This document shows positions 24,861 through 34,446 of a stretch of DNA of 64,000 nucleotides, piece by piece. The notes under the pieces are model-generated. The model was not told the origin of the DNA. It saw nothing but the letters and a program-made list of their open reading frames with translations, and did no database searches. Position 1 is the first letter of the stretch. Each line of letters begins with the position of its first letter. Both the position numbers and the translations under genes were made by a program. Origin of the DNA: Anabaena azotica FACHB-119 (lineage in GTDB: Bacteria > Cyanobacteriota > Cyanobacteriia > Cyanobacteriales > Nostocaceae); contig NZ_JACJSG010000023.1 in the NCBI RefSeq assembly GCF_014697625.1, positions 58,738-122,737 on the forward strand, read 5' to 3'.

Positions 24861-24933
24861 GGGGAATTAGCTCAGTTGGTAGAGCGCTGCGATCGCACCG
24901 CAGAGGTCAGGGATTCGAGTTCCCTATTCTCCA
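24861..24933 (+). tRNA. tRNA-Ala (anticodon CGC)
   Basis: A 73-nt cloverleaf: acceptor GGGGAAT/ATTCTCC (one G-U), D arm GCTC-AGTTGGTA-GAGC, anticodon stem CTGCG/CGCAG with loop ATCGCAC giving anticodon CGC, variable AGGTC, T arm AGGGA-TTCGAGT-TCCCT, discriminator A. CCA is not encoded. It decodes GCG. The anticodon stem-loop contains the octamer GCGATCGC, the HIP1 sequence common in cyanobacteria. Confidence 0.95.
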
Positions 24934-25013
24934 TCAGGCTGCGCCTTCTAGACGCTGTAAATCTATCTTAACTGTCCTAATGGTATTTAACCGGCAACTG
25001 ATATGCAAGTGCA

Positions 25014-25049
25014 TCACCAAGCTATTAAGTAGCTTGGTGATAATTTTTT
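25014..25049 (+). terminator. Rho-independent terminator after tRNA-Ala
   Basis: TCACCAAGCTA and TAGCTTGGTGA form an 11-bp stem around a TTAAG loop, followed by TTTTTT at 25044-25049. On the opposite strand the hairpin lacks a T-run, so it serves the plus-strand tRNA transcript better than the convergent gene at 25052. Confidence 0.85.
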
Positions 25050-25051
25050 CA

Positions 25052-28000
25052 TTAAACAACCACAATGTGCGTAAAATTGATTGCAGGTTTATTCGCCACA
25101 GTGGCAATTTGCACCGCAGCATTAGAGCCTGTACCGTCAACATCAAACAACAGAGCGCCGGTTGTTTGGTTGTAGATCAAGCGATCGCCTGCATCTGCGG
25201 CGGCTGAACCCAAGATAAACTGAGATGGGTCTAAATTACCAGCTACAAGTCCACCACCAAACCCAGCAGCATTTACACGAATCTTGTCATCAATAATGCT
25301 AAAGTCTGTAATGGTGTCAATACCATCAACGATTGGGGAAGAGAAGCTGAAAATATCTTCTCCGCTACCACCCAGCAGGGTATCATTACCCAGACCGCCA
25401 TCAAGGTAGTCATTGCCATCGTAGCCATAGATGGTATCATCTGCTGTAGTGCCGATGAGCGTATCAGCTAATGACGTACCATAAATTTCGCTGACATCCT
25501 GAAGATTGATTGTGAGAGTTTGTTTGTTACTAGTGTTAGTGCGATCGCTCACAGTAACTTGCAAGGGAATGTTAGGGTTGCTCTCGAAGTCAAGCTCATC
25601 ACCATCGTTAACGGTAATTTGTCCGCTATTGGCGTTGATGTTAAAAGCCACCTGACCATCGCCATCACGGTCAAGATTACCATCTGTAATTGTCCAGTCG
25701 GAGAAGGTGCTAGTGCCATCCACATCAGTAGCAACTAAGCTACCAACCACTGTACCATCACTGCTATTTTCCTTAATGCTCAAGCTTTGTCCTGGGGTAA
25801 TCACAGGAGCATCATTGATGGAATTAATGGTAATTGACAGAGTTCTAGAAGTTATGCCTAGATTACCATCGTTAACCACCATTGTCAAGGTGTCAGTACC
25901 ATAAAAATTGGCATTACCCAAGTAAGTTACTCCGGTAGCGTCCGCTAAGATAGCGTTAATCTTGCTGAGTGAACTGGTGAGCGTCACACTGCTACTACCA
26001 TTGTTGCTGATCTCACTTGCGGTTAAACCACCCAATACATCGCTTCTCACTGTAACTGTACCTTGAGTCACCGTGAGAGTAACAGTCAGGGGGGAAACAG
26101 CATCCAGGTCAGTAATTACAAGACCCGAAATTGCCACTGGCACATCTTCTCTGGCTTGACCTAAAGCAGAGTTTGTGGTTAGTGTCACATTACTGAGCTT
26201 AAATTTGGACTCAGCCGTGCCAGAATAGTCTCCTATGAAAATGAAATTAGGTTTCTCGTAAGGGTCAGCTAAAGTTTTGCCTTCGGGAGTAGGCGGTTGG
26301 AAGGCACTGTAATCACGCAGTCTGCCACTGAGGATAAGATTATTGTTGGCGTAGAGATTGTAATTCCCGTCCAAAATTACTAGGTCATAGCTCACTTGAT
26401 TAGTGGTAGTGAAATTTACTCCTTCGGCTTGCGTGAGCAAGTTGCTAGCCTGTTGTGCATTATCGTCCTTTGCCCAAATACGGTTTGTCCAGAAGCTAAG
26501 TTCGATACCCTGGCGATCGTTGCCTATCACAATTACGCTCATACCAGCATTATCTGCTTTCCCATCACCGTTGCTATCGACAATACCTGATGAGGTATGA
26601 TTTTCCGAAATCAGTTGAGTATTAAATCTGAGGGTATAACCATGTTTGCGGTCAAGTATAGGGAAGTTTTCATTCACAGGCAGAGAATCTAGGTAAACAA
26701 CACTTCCGTATCCAGAAATAAAGTCGCTCTCTAGTTTATAGTTGGTATATCCTGATAAGACAGCAATGCTAGATGTATGACTGATACCATCACTTTCAGG
26801 GCCTTGCATTGTTAATAAATTACCCTGTCCTCCAGTCATGAACAGATGCGAAAACCAGGGATTGTTAGTGGCAGAATATTGTGATGTAGGAAATTTATTT
26901 GGATTATTTCCATCGTACAGAACTAAACTGCCATTGTAGAGATGCCAATTAATCACCGGGACATCGTTGATGGCTGTCACATCAATTGTCCTAGTCACTG
27001 AATTACTAGTGCCGCCATCACCATCTGTTAGGGTAAACTCGACGGTACGCGGACTAGTTGAAGGGTTTTCCGAGACGTTGGTGTAAGTAATTGCGTTTAA
27101 TAAATATCTGACAATTTCTGTTGTGGCATTGGCATTGAGCGTTATTACCAGTGGTTGAGTGCCATTACCTCCACTGAATTGACCAATAGAGGTATTGTTA
27201 TACATAATAGATGAGCCACTCAGATAGATTTGATTCGATTGGCTAATCATCAGGCGATCGCTATCACTACCACCAGATGTCCAACGAACTGTCAAGATGC
27301 CTTGATCAAAGTTAATAGAATCAGAGTCTGTAACGGTGGCATCAGCAGCAATAAAGGTAGCAAAGGTATTTTCAGTATATGAAATATTACTGGTTGGCAA
27401 GCTGAGGTTCGGGGCATCACTCACACCAACTTTTAAGGTAACTGTGGCAATATGAGAATCAACAATGCCATCATTGGTTCGATAGGTAAAGCTATCAATA
27501 CCTTTAAAGCCAGCGTTTGGTGTGTAACTAAAAGAACCATCAGCATTAAACAACAAGCTCCCGTTTTTTGTCCCAGACACAAGAGTTGCTTTTAATGCTG
27601 TTTTTTCAGCATCTGTATCATTTGTGAGTACACCAGGCAGTAAATCACCAGATGTAGCGTTGTATCTGACACGGCCTCCGAAACCTTCATAGGAGGGACT
27701 ACCGACAGTCCTCTCGCGGAAGGTGGCATCAAAGCTAATAATTTCGTTACCAATCCCGTAAATAATTTGGTTGATAGTAAAATCAGCAGTGATCATGTTA
27801 TAGCCACGACCATCAGTATTCACATCAAAACCAGGCTGATCAGAAATTTGAGATGGGAAACGTGCTGCACCCATATATGTTACGCCTGTTGCCAGTGGTG
27901 CGTCATATGGTGCAGCAAATGAGAGATCCCACCATTTGCCAGCAGTTCCAGGCTCAGAGTAACTAACTCGTACAGCATTATTGCTCATTAGGTCAGCGCG

Positions 28001-31000
28001 TGAGGCTGTAAAATTACCTGTGAGGGGAGTATAGCTGTAATAATCACTTTCACCGATATAGTAACCCCGCGTACCATCTAATATCAGTGAAGTAATTGCA
28101 GCACCAGTCGTCAAGGAGGAATTTTCCCCAATTAAATAGGTGTCATTTGTCGCTACTGGTGCTTGATTGGTGCTAATTGCTGTACTCGTCACTTTGATAT
28201 CATCAATACCAATCCACTCATCTTCCCCATAGGCATCAGTAGTAATGAAGCGTATCTGCACTTGCGACTGATTAGCAACTTCAGATGGTAACAAAACGCT
28301 CAAACGTGCTTCCCTGGCTTCATAAGGGTTTGAAGTTGGGGCGTTATTGGAAGCATCAGGGACAAAAGCTGCTGGTAAGTTGATGAAGTTCCCGGTATTA
28401 CCAAGGCGATACTGCACAGCAACAGATTGAGTTGAGTCGCTTGTTGAGGTATCAATATCTTTGATTGTGAAGTTCAGCCGGAGATTCTGCCGTCCAGTAG
28501 CGTTTAAATAAATGACTAAATGCGGTGCTACAGCCGTTGATGACCCGCGCAGGGCAATGGTTGGGTTGCCTTCATAGGTGAACTCCGCCACCCCGGCATT
28601 TGTATAGGTACTAGGATCGGTCTGATTAGCATTAACATCAATAGGAGTTGTAGAACCGTCTAGCAAAACTGTTTGTGGGTCAATACTAAACGTAGGGTTG
28701 ACTAAATTATCGCCTCGGTATCCTCTGATGCTGGGTACGTTTCTCCAGTCATCATCAGTAGTAATCAGGTTTGTGTTTGACCAGTCTTGATTAAAGTCAC
28801 TCAGTGCTAATTGATGATAAGCAGGGCCGACAGATATAACTGTAATTGAGGCGGTATCTGTATTAATACTAAAAGCATTATCGTCACCATTTTTACCTGT
28901 GCTAAAATTACTGCCGTTAAGACCGACGGTTCTATCCCAAGCACGGAATGTAATTGCATTACTGATTTCGCCACTGAAATTAAGCCTGGGTTGGAAGTAA
29001 ATGCGGGTGTAGGCATCTGCTACTAGCAAACGAGCGTTACTTTCAGACACCGAACCTAAAGGATTCCAGTTTGTGCCACTGTTAGTACTAAACCACCAAG
29101 TACCGTCGGTAGTATTGGCGTTGATGATGGCGATACCTGTTAAACCGCCACTGTTGGGGTCGGAAACGTTAGTATTTGTACTGACTAGGGAAGATACTAA
29201 AGTACCAACTGCTCCCGAAGGTGCGCCTGTATTTTCGTTGACGGCATTGAGGGTGACGATGGTATCAAATAAAGTGGGTGCTGTGTTAGTAGGCGCAGGC
29301 GGTACTGAGTTAGAAACGCCGACAAAGCGTGCTACTGCAAAGGAGCCATTAATTCCACCGACAACAACTAGTTTACCATCCGATTGAGTAGCTAAAACAT
29401 CAATCTCATCGTATTGACTGTTAATGGGAGTGGCAACTTGACCACCTGTGCCAAAGCTATTATCTAAAGTGCCATCAGGATTGTAAGCTAACAGAACAGT
29501 GGTGCGACTCAGGTTGTTATTAGGATTTTCCACATAGCCAGCGACAACAATTTTACCATTTACCTGAATCGACAAACTATTGGCGCGATCGCTAGTGCTA
29601 TTGCTCAGAGGTGTAATTACTTTACCACCATTGCCAAAGTTAGCGTCTAGAGTGCCATCTACATTAAAACGGGCAATGGCTAAGTCATCTTGATTAGAGC
29701 TACTACCATTGACATACTTCCATACTCTGCCAGCAACTACAATTTTGCCATCAGGGGCGATCGCCATGCTGTGAATTTCTTCACCGGATATACCGATGGC
29801 AGCTTGAACTCTCCCACTATTACCAAAGCTATTATCCAAGCTACCATCAAGGTTATAGCGTGTGAGGGCAAAATCACTACTACTACCACTACCAACTTTG
29901 CCCCCTACCAAAATCTTACCATCAGTCCCAATCGCCACGGCATAGCCATTTGTACCATTTACCCTCCCACCATTCCCAAAGCTGGTATCTAGACTGCCAT
30001 TGGTGTTGTAGCGTAGCAAAACATAATCTGCGTTCCCATTGCCGATATACCCAGCTAAAATAATCTTGCCGTCTGGCTGAACTAACAGCTTGCGACCGAA
30101 GTCTGCGCCAAAGTTGGTAATAATAGTACCACCGTTACCAAAGCTGCTATCCAAGCTACCGTTAGGGTGATAACGAGCTAGAGCAAAATCTGGTTGGTTA
30201 GGTTGGGTACTGTCCCAAATATACCCAGCAACCACAATCTTACCATCGGGCTGAAGCACAACGCTATATCCGTCTTCCGCGCCGCTACCAACAGAAGTGT
30301 TAACGATACCTGCATTGCCAAAACTGGTATCTAAACTACCGTCTATATTGTAGCGAGCTAAATCAAACTGACCATAACCACCGAAGACAACAATTTTGCC
30401 ATCCGTCTGAATAGCGACGCTGCGAGCATAACGATTAGCAGTAGTGGTTACTATACCAGCATTACCAAATCCCACATCGAGTTCCCCAGGGTTAGATGTG
30501 AGCTTGATAGTAATGTTTTGGTTGGCACTAGTGGCAATACCATCGCTGACGTTGACTTGCAAATTGATGGTAGAGTTAATTCTGGGGTCAAGGTCATCAA
30601 TGTCGTTGATAATCAACTGTCCGGTATTGGGGTTAAGACGGAAGGCTCGATTACCATCACCATCTAGGTCTAGATTACCACTAGCGATCGCCCAGTTAGA
30701 AAAGGTAGTATTGCCATCAACATCTGTAGCAGTTAAAGTCCCAATGACTGTACCATTGCTGGCATTCTGGGGAATGGTGAAAGGATTAATAGGTGTAACT
30801 ACAGGTGCATCGTTGACAGGATTAACTGTAATTGAGGCTGTGTCAATAGCAGTACTAAAAGCTGTGGAGCCACCATTCGTAGTTGTACTAGCCAACCCAC
30901 CATTTGTGCCACTAGTTTGATCCCAAGCGCGGAAGGTAATGGCGTTGTTGATAGTGCCGTTGAAGTTGGCATTAGGCTGAAAGTAAAGACGTGTACTAGC

Positions 31001-32197
31001 ATTTGCAGCCAACAGACGGGCGCTGGTACTGGATACTGTACCAAGTTGATACCAGTTTACGCCATTATTAGTAGTATACCACCAACTACCAAAGCTAGTC
31101 GCGGCAGCAGTCACGGCTATGCCAGTCACTGCTCCACTATTGGGGTCACTGACATTGTTACCTAAACTCACCAAAGAGGAAACTAGAGTACCCACTACCC
31201 CGGATGGTGCGATCGCATCTTCGTTGACTGAATTGAGGCTAACAACGGTGTCGATGAGTGTAGGCGCAGTATTTGTCGATGTGCTACTACCAGAGGTGAA
31301 AGAGTAGTTGAGAATGATATTGCCTGTATTACTACTAAACCCATCTACAGCAATATGATAAGTAGTCCCCGCAGTGACTGCAAAACTAACTCTACTAGCC
31401 GTACTTCCACTAATATCATCGTTGGAGGTAACAAGAGTTAAATTGTTGACAGCACTACCTCTATAAACGAAAAGATAGGTATCAAAATTGCTACCTATAG
31501 TGTCAAAAGTAACGTTTCCCGAAGCGGGAGCAGTCCAACTCCACCAGATAGAGTTGGTACTTCCTGACTGAGTAGGCTCACCTATTTCACTTGTGGCTCC
31601 GACATTATTACCTGTACTACTACCTACGTTACCAGTAAGTATAATTCTGTTAGCAAAATTGTCATTTGCAGAGGGTAAAACAAAGTTATAAGCCTCTAAA
31701 ATTTCTGGCTGAAATATGGGAACAGTTGCTACCTCACCTCGCCTGATTTCTAACTGCCAATCCCCGCCTAAAGCCGCATTCCCAGTCAGGTTGGCAGAAG
31801 CCGCAATACTAGCTTTTGTCAACTTGTGCAACTTGTCAATAAATTCTGCTCCTGCGTCTTTTGCAGCAATATTGCAACCATAAAGTAACAGAGAAGGAGA
31901 AATGCACAGATGGCTAGATGCGGAAAACCAGGTTTGTAAATCCTGGGTATATCGTTGCAATGTATTTAAGCTAAGTTGAGTATTACCTAAGTAGAGGCAA
32001 CCAGGGGAACCGTGAGAAATAATATGTACATTTTCAACTCTACGATACTGTGATAATAATTGAGTAATTTGCTCTACTCCATCCCGATGTTGATCAAGGA
32101 TTACTGTCTCAGTTTTAGTGACAATGGCATCTAATAATTTTTGGTAACTTGTGACTGCATGGTCAATGAAAATAATGGGTGTGGTTGCAATATTCAT
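25052..32197 (-). CDS. Giant secreted DUF4347/delta-60/cadherin/RTX protein
   Basis: A 2381-residue modular protein. In order: DUF4347 (about 1-165, with HIISHGSPG and LLLYGCNIA); a pre-peptidase-C-like beta domain (about 175-300); a repeated domain starting NTAPTL (about 310-460, again near 1000); a cadherin-like module; about eight delta-60 repeats (GKIVVAG...FALARYNxDGSLDxSFGNGG, about 600-980); more Ig/cadherin-like modules (GSFSYTPNAGFKGIDSFTY); and C-terminal RTX calcium-binding nonapeptides (GNDYLDGGLGNDTLLGGSG, about 2267-2285). There is no Sec signal. This plan is typical of type I secreted cell-surface or extracellular proteins of cyanobacteria. No secretion genes are adjacent. The DNA is repetitive but the frame is intact. 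Confidence 0.9.
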   Translation of the reverse strand: MNIATTPIIFIDHAVTSYQKLLDAIVTKTETVILDQHRDGVEQITQLLSQYRRVENVHIISHGSPGCLYLGNTQLSLNTLQRYTQDLQTWFSASSHLCISPSLLLYGCNIAAKDAGAEFIDKLHKLTKASIAASANLTGNAALGGDWQLEIRRGEVATVPIFQPEILEAYNFVLPSANDNFANRIILTGNVGSSTGNNVGATSEIGEPTQSGSTNSIWWSWTAPASGNVTFDTIGSNFDTYLFVYRGSAVNNLTLVTSNDDISGSTASRVSFAVTAGTTYHIAVDGFSSNTGNIILNYSFTSGSSTSTNTAPTLIDTVVSLNSVNEDAIAPSGVVGTLVSSLVSLGNNVSDPNSGAVTGIAVTAAATSFGSWWYTTNNGVNWYQLGTVSSTSARLLAANASTRLYFQPNANFNGTINNAITFRAWDQTSGTNGGLASTTTNGGSTAFSTAIDTASITVNPVNDAPVVTPINPFTIPQNASNGTVIGTLTATDVDGNTTFSNWAIASGNLDLDGDGNRAFRLNPNTGQLIINDIDDLDPRINSTINLQVNVSDGIATSANQNITIKLTSNPGELDVGFGNAGIVTTTANRYARSVAIQTDGKIVVFGGYGQFDLARYNIDGSLDTSFGNAGIVNTSVGSGAEDGYSVVLQPDGKIVVAGYIWDSTQPNQPDFALARYHPNGSLDSSFGNGGTIITNFGADFGRKLLVQPDGKIILAGYIGNGNADYVLLRYNTNGSLDTSFGNGGRVNGTNGYAVAIGTDGKILVGGKVGSGSSSDFALTRYNLDGSLDNSFGNSGRVQAAIGISGEEIHSMAIAPDGKIVVAGRVWKYVNGSSSNQDDLAIARFNVDGTLDANFGNGGKVITPLSNSTSDRANSLSIQVNGKIVVAGYVENPNNNLSRTTVLLAYNPDGTLDNSFGTGGQVATPINSQYDEIDVLATQSDGKLVVVGGINGSFAVARFVGVSNSVPPAPTNTAPTLFDTIVTLNAVNENTGAPSGAVGTLVSSLVSTNTNVSDPNSGGLTGIAIINANTTDGTWWFSTNSGTNWNPLGSVSESNARLLVADAYTRIYFQPRLNFSGEISNAITFRAWDRTVGLNGSNFSTGKNGDDNAFSINTDTASITVISVGPAYHQLALSDFNQDWSNTNLITTDDDWRNVPSIRGYRGDNLVNPTFSIDPQTVLLDGSTTPIDVNANQTDPSTYTNAGVAEFTYEGNPTIALRGSSTAVAPHLVIYLNATGRQNLRLNFTIKDIDTSTSDSTQSVAVQYRLGNTGNFINLPAAFVPDASNNAPTSNPYEAREARLSVLLPSEVANQSQVQIRFITTDAYGEDEWIGIDDIKVTSTAISTNQAPVATNDTYLIGENSSLTTGAAITSLILDGTRGYYIGESDYYSYTPLTGNFTASRADLMSNNAVRVSYSEPGTAGKWWDLSFAAPYDAPLATGVTYMGAARFPSQISDQPGFDVNTDGRGYNMITADFTINQIIYGIGNEIISFDATFRERTVGSPSYEGFGGRVRYNATSGDLLPGVLTNDTDAEKTALKATLVSGTKNGSLLFNADGSFSYTPNAGFKGIDSFTYRTNDGIVDSHIATVTLKVGVSDAPNLSLPTSNISYTENTFATFIAADATVTDSDSINFDQGILTVRWTSGGSDSDRLMISQSNQIYLSGSSIMYNNTSIGQFSGGNGTQPLVITLNANATTEIVRYLLNAITYTNVSENPSTSPRTVEFTLTDGDGGTSNSVTRTIDVTAINDVPVINWHLYNGSLVLYDGNNPNKFPTSQYSATNNPWFSHLFMTGGQGNLLTMQGPESDGISHTSSIAVLSGYTNYKLESDFISGYGSVVYLDSLPVNENFPILDRKHGYTLRFNTQLISENHTSSGIVDSNGDGKADNAGMSVIVIGNDRQGIELSFWTNRIWAKDDNAQQASNLLTQAEGVNFTTTNQVSYDLVILDGNYNLYANNNLILSGRLRDYSAFQPPTPEGKTLADPYEKPNFIFIGDYSGTAESKFKLSNVTLTTNSALGQAREDVPVAISGLVITDLDAVSPLTVTLTVTQGTVTVRSDVLGGLTASEISNNGSSSVTLTSSLSKINAILADATGVTYLGNANFYGTDTLTMVVNDGNLGITSRTLSITINSINDAPVITPGQSLSIKENSSDGTVVGSLVATDVDGTSTFSDWTITDGNLDRDGDGQVAFNINANSGQITVNDGDELDFESNPNIPLQVTVSDRTNTSNKQTLTINLQDVSEIYGTSLADTLIGTTADDTIYGYDGNDYLDGGLGNDTLLGGSGEDIFSFSSPIVDGIDTITDFSIIDDKIRVNAAGFGGGLVAGNLDPSQFILGSAAADAGDRLIYNQTTGALLFDVDGTGSNAAVQIATVANKPAINFTHIVVV

Positions 32198-32708
32198 TGT
32201 ATTATTCTCATGAGTTAATTGGGAGTTTTCATAACCATAAAAACTCGCTGTTTATATCGGAAAGATTGGATTTTAGGCAATTAGAAACGATGAGCCAGTA
32301 ATCTATTTAATAACTCAGCTAGATTTATACATTTGAATAAAAATCTTTAAACAAAAGAATCACAGCAGTTATCCTAATGATATTTTGCAGAGATTCAGTA
32401 TTAATTTCATCGATATATTTTCTGAAATCCTATTAAGATACTGTGAAGAGTTTTCAACGAGAGATATTGCTATGCGTTTGTCATTTTCAGGGAACAATTG
32501 ATACAGATACATAAGTAGGGAGGCTGCATCCCTACAGCTGATTCATTTATTACAAACATTTTGGGAAATGGTATTAGTGAGGTACATCTCGTTAAGATTA
32601 GAAGCTAGGCAGGGTGTACTTTATTTGATGAGAAATTGCTATACTACAAATCACCCAAACAAATCAAGTTTTGTAGTTAATACAAATTTTATACAACATT
32701 GACTCTTG

Positions 32709-32955
32709 CAGGAATTATGCAACTGGCACTTAGGGTAGGGTGCGTCAGATGTGGAAAATTCACAGAATGTATACGAAATTATTCGGGCTGACGCACCCTA
32801 CTGGCGTGACCGGACTAATTTTGTGCATTAGCCAACAATCTATCATCTTGTTCATCTGCGTTCATCTGCGTTCATCTGCGTTCAATTTTCCCCAAACCTA
32901 TTGCCACATTTTAGTCCGGTCACGCTACTACAGTTAGTTTAATTATGACTTGGTG
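32709..32955. mobile_element. Miniature element family B, copy 3, split by a family A element
   Basis: CAGGAATTATGCAACTGGCA at the left, inner GTAGGGTGCGTCAG and CTGACGCACCCTAC, then, after the inserted element (32802-32931), CAGTTAGTTTAATTATGAC. Compared with the uninterrupted copy at 22509-22632, the insertion lies exactly between CCCTAC and AGTTAGTTT. The outer ends are degenerate. Confidence 0.8.
32802..32927 (+). mobile_element. Miniature inverted-repeat element family A, copy 2 (nested)
   Basis: 126 bp with ends TGGCGTGACCGGACTAA and TTAGTCCGGTCACGCTA, flanked by CTAC at 32798-32801 and 32928-32931. It carries three to four internal TTCATCTGCG decamers. The empty site is preserved at 22 kb, which shows directly that this block inserted as a unit. 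Confidence 0.9.
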
Positions 32956-33159
32956 TCTCGTCAAACTGCACCATCATCAGCACAGCTGGCGCATCACCTA
33001 CTGTTCCAGATAGATGACCTTTATTGCTAATAAATCACCCTTGAGATAGGAGTTTTTAATTTATTTGTAAGATAAGAGTTACTAAGAATAGTTTTGTGTA
33101 AATAAATTTGCCAAGTGAAAACTTAATAATAAGTTATGTATTTATCGTAATTCCGAGGG

Positions 33160-33242
33160 TTAAAGACCCCTACGTCTGTACGTAGCAAATTTTCAGTTGG
33201 GGTTTAAATCCCCAACTGTTCGCGTAGCGTGCCGTAGGCAAA
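33160..33242. repeat. Foldback repeats in the leader of the oxidase operon
   Basis: TTGGGGTTTAAATCCCCAA is a palindrome, followed by GTTCGCGTAGCGTGCCGTAG, a short GC-rich dispersed repeat whose complement-like form also sits at 13660-13680. The rest of 32198-33330 apart from the miniature elements shows no gene; the AT-rich 90 bases before 33331 presumably include the operon promoter. Confidence 0.6.
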
Positions 33243-33330
33243 ATGTCTTTAATGCGCGAATGCGTGAATTTTGAATTGTTAACAAGGTTTAATTAACATT
33301 AAAACGTCAGGCGATCGCTAGGAGAAAGCA

Positions 33331-33825
33331 ATGTTCTCTCTGCCTCTCAATAACCAAAATCTCCCATACCCCGACCCCATACACCCGATAGTTGTCCATT
33401 TTGTAATAGCGATGGTGCTTTTCTCCTTCGTTTGCGATGTATTAGGTTACTTTACTGGCAATGTACGTTTGTTTGAGGTCAGTTTTTGGAATATATTTGT
33501 GGCGGCGATCGCCATTTTTGTCGCCATCATTTTTGGACAGTTTGAAGCAGGGTTAGCGCAAGTGTATCCAGCAGTTCAGCCCACACTAAATTTTCACACA
33601 ATCATGGGTTGGTCACTAGGGGCGATCGTTGCCATGATTACAGCTTGGCGGTTCGTGATTCGCAATCGCAACCCCCGCAAAGTTCCGCCTGCTTACCTTG
33701 GTGCAGCAACGTTCTTGGTATGTCTAGTGTTATTGCAAGTATATTTAGGCAGTAAGCTGTTTTGGGTATATGGCTTGCACGTTGAGCCAGTGGTTGAAGC
33801 GATGCAGCAGAGGATATCGCCATGA
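33331..33825 (+). CDS. DUF2231 membrane protein of the oxidase operon
   Basis: A 164-residue protein with four predicted membrane helices and the DUF2231 feature HPIVVHFVIAMV near residue 22. GGAGAAAG precedes the ATG. Its stop overlaps the next start by four bases (ATGA), so it is translationally coupled to a second DUF2231 protein. Such pairs often precede cytochrome oxidase genes in cyanobacteria; they may help assembly or bind heme, which is inference. Confidence 0.88.
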   Translation: MFSLPLNNQNLPYPDPIHPIVVHFVIAMVLFSFVCDVLGYFTGNVRLFEVSFWNIFVAAIAIFVAIIFGQFEAGLAQVYPAVQPTLNFHTIMGWSLGAIVAMITAWRFVIRNRNPRKVPPAYLGAATFLVCLVLLQVYLGSKLFWVYGLHVEPVVEAMQQRISP

Positions 33826-34427
33826 ACTCGCAACTAATTGACTCTTTAAAATTGAGATTAGGCATTAACGGGCTACCCTACGAAATTCCCATACACCCAA
33901 AACTGGTGCATTTGACATTAGGCTTATTTATTATTGCCATCTTGTTTGACATAGCAGGGGCAATTTTTCCGATAGAAAGACCCATCTTTAAATTCTTGGG
34001 TTTGACTGCTTTGCGTTCTGGCTTCTTCAATGTTGGCTGGTATAACCTGATAGGAGCATCTATTGTCACTTTTTTTACTGTTGCATTTGGTTTTTTTGAG
34101 TTAATACTGGCAAACCCACCAATTAATCAAAAAAGTGATTGGGGGTTAAATGCCTCTATGACAATGGTTTTGCATGGTTTGGGTGGGATTTTGTTATTGG
34201 GAGCGATCGCTGCCATGACCTGGTGGCGAGGTTTACAACGCTACCACTGGCGCAAGAATGAATCTAGACAGGTGCAATGGAGTTACTTGTTAGTAGGTGT
34301 GGCAATGTTCGGAATTTTGTTTGTCCACGGAACTTTAGGAGGGCAATTAGGCTCAGAGTTCGGGATTCACGTTACGGCTGCTAAGTTAGTCCAACAGGGA
34401 GCAAACCCAAGCTTACTACCCAAATAA
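33822..34427 (+). CDS. Second DUF2231 membrane protein of the oxidase operon
   Basis: A 201-residue paralogue of the preceding protein with four predicted helices. IPIHPKLVHLTLGLFIIAIL near residues 22-41 is the DUF2231 signature, and further His residues (VLHGLGG, FVHGTLGG, GIHV) lie within or next to helices. It ends 19 bases before coxB, with an AAAGGAAAG ribosome-binding site for that gene in the gap. Confidence 0.88.
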   Translation: MNSQLIDSLKLRLGINGLPYEIPIHPKLVHLTLGLFIIAILFDIAGAIFPIERPIFKFLGLTALRSGFFNVGWYNLIGASIVTFFTVAFGFFELILANPPINQKSDWGLNASMTMVLHGLGGILLLGAIAAMTWWRGLQRYHWRKNESRQVQWSYLLVGVAMFGILFVHGTLGGQLGSEFGIHVTAAKLVQQGANPSLLPK

Positions 34428-34446
34428 AGGAAAGTATTCTAAGTTT

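Noticed and set aside
24833..25207. Plus-strand open frame across the tRNA
   Set aside because: It overlaps tRNA-Ala and its terminator and runs antisense into the giant gene; no ribosome-binding site.
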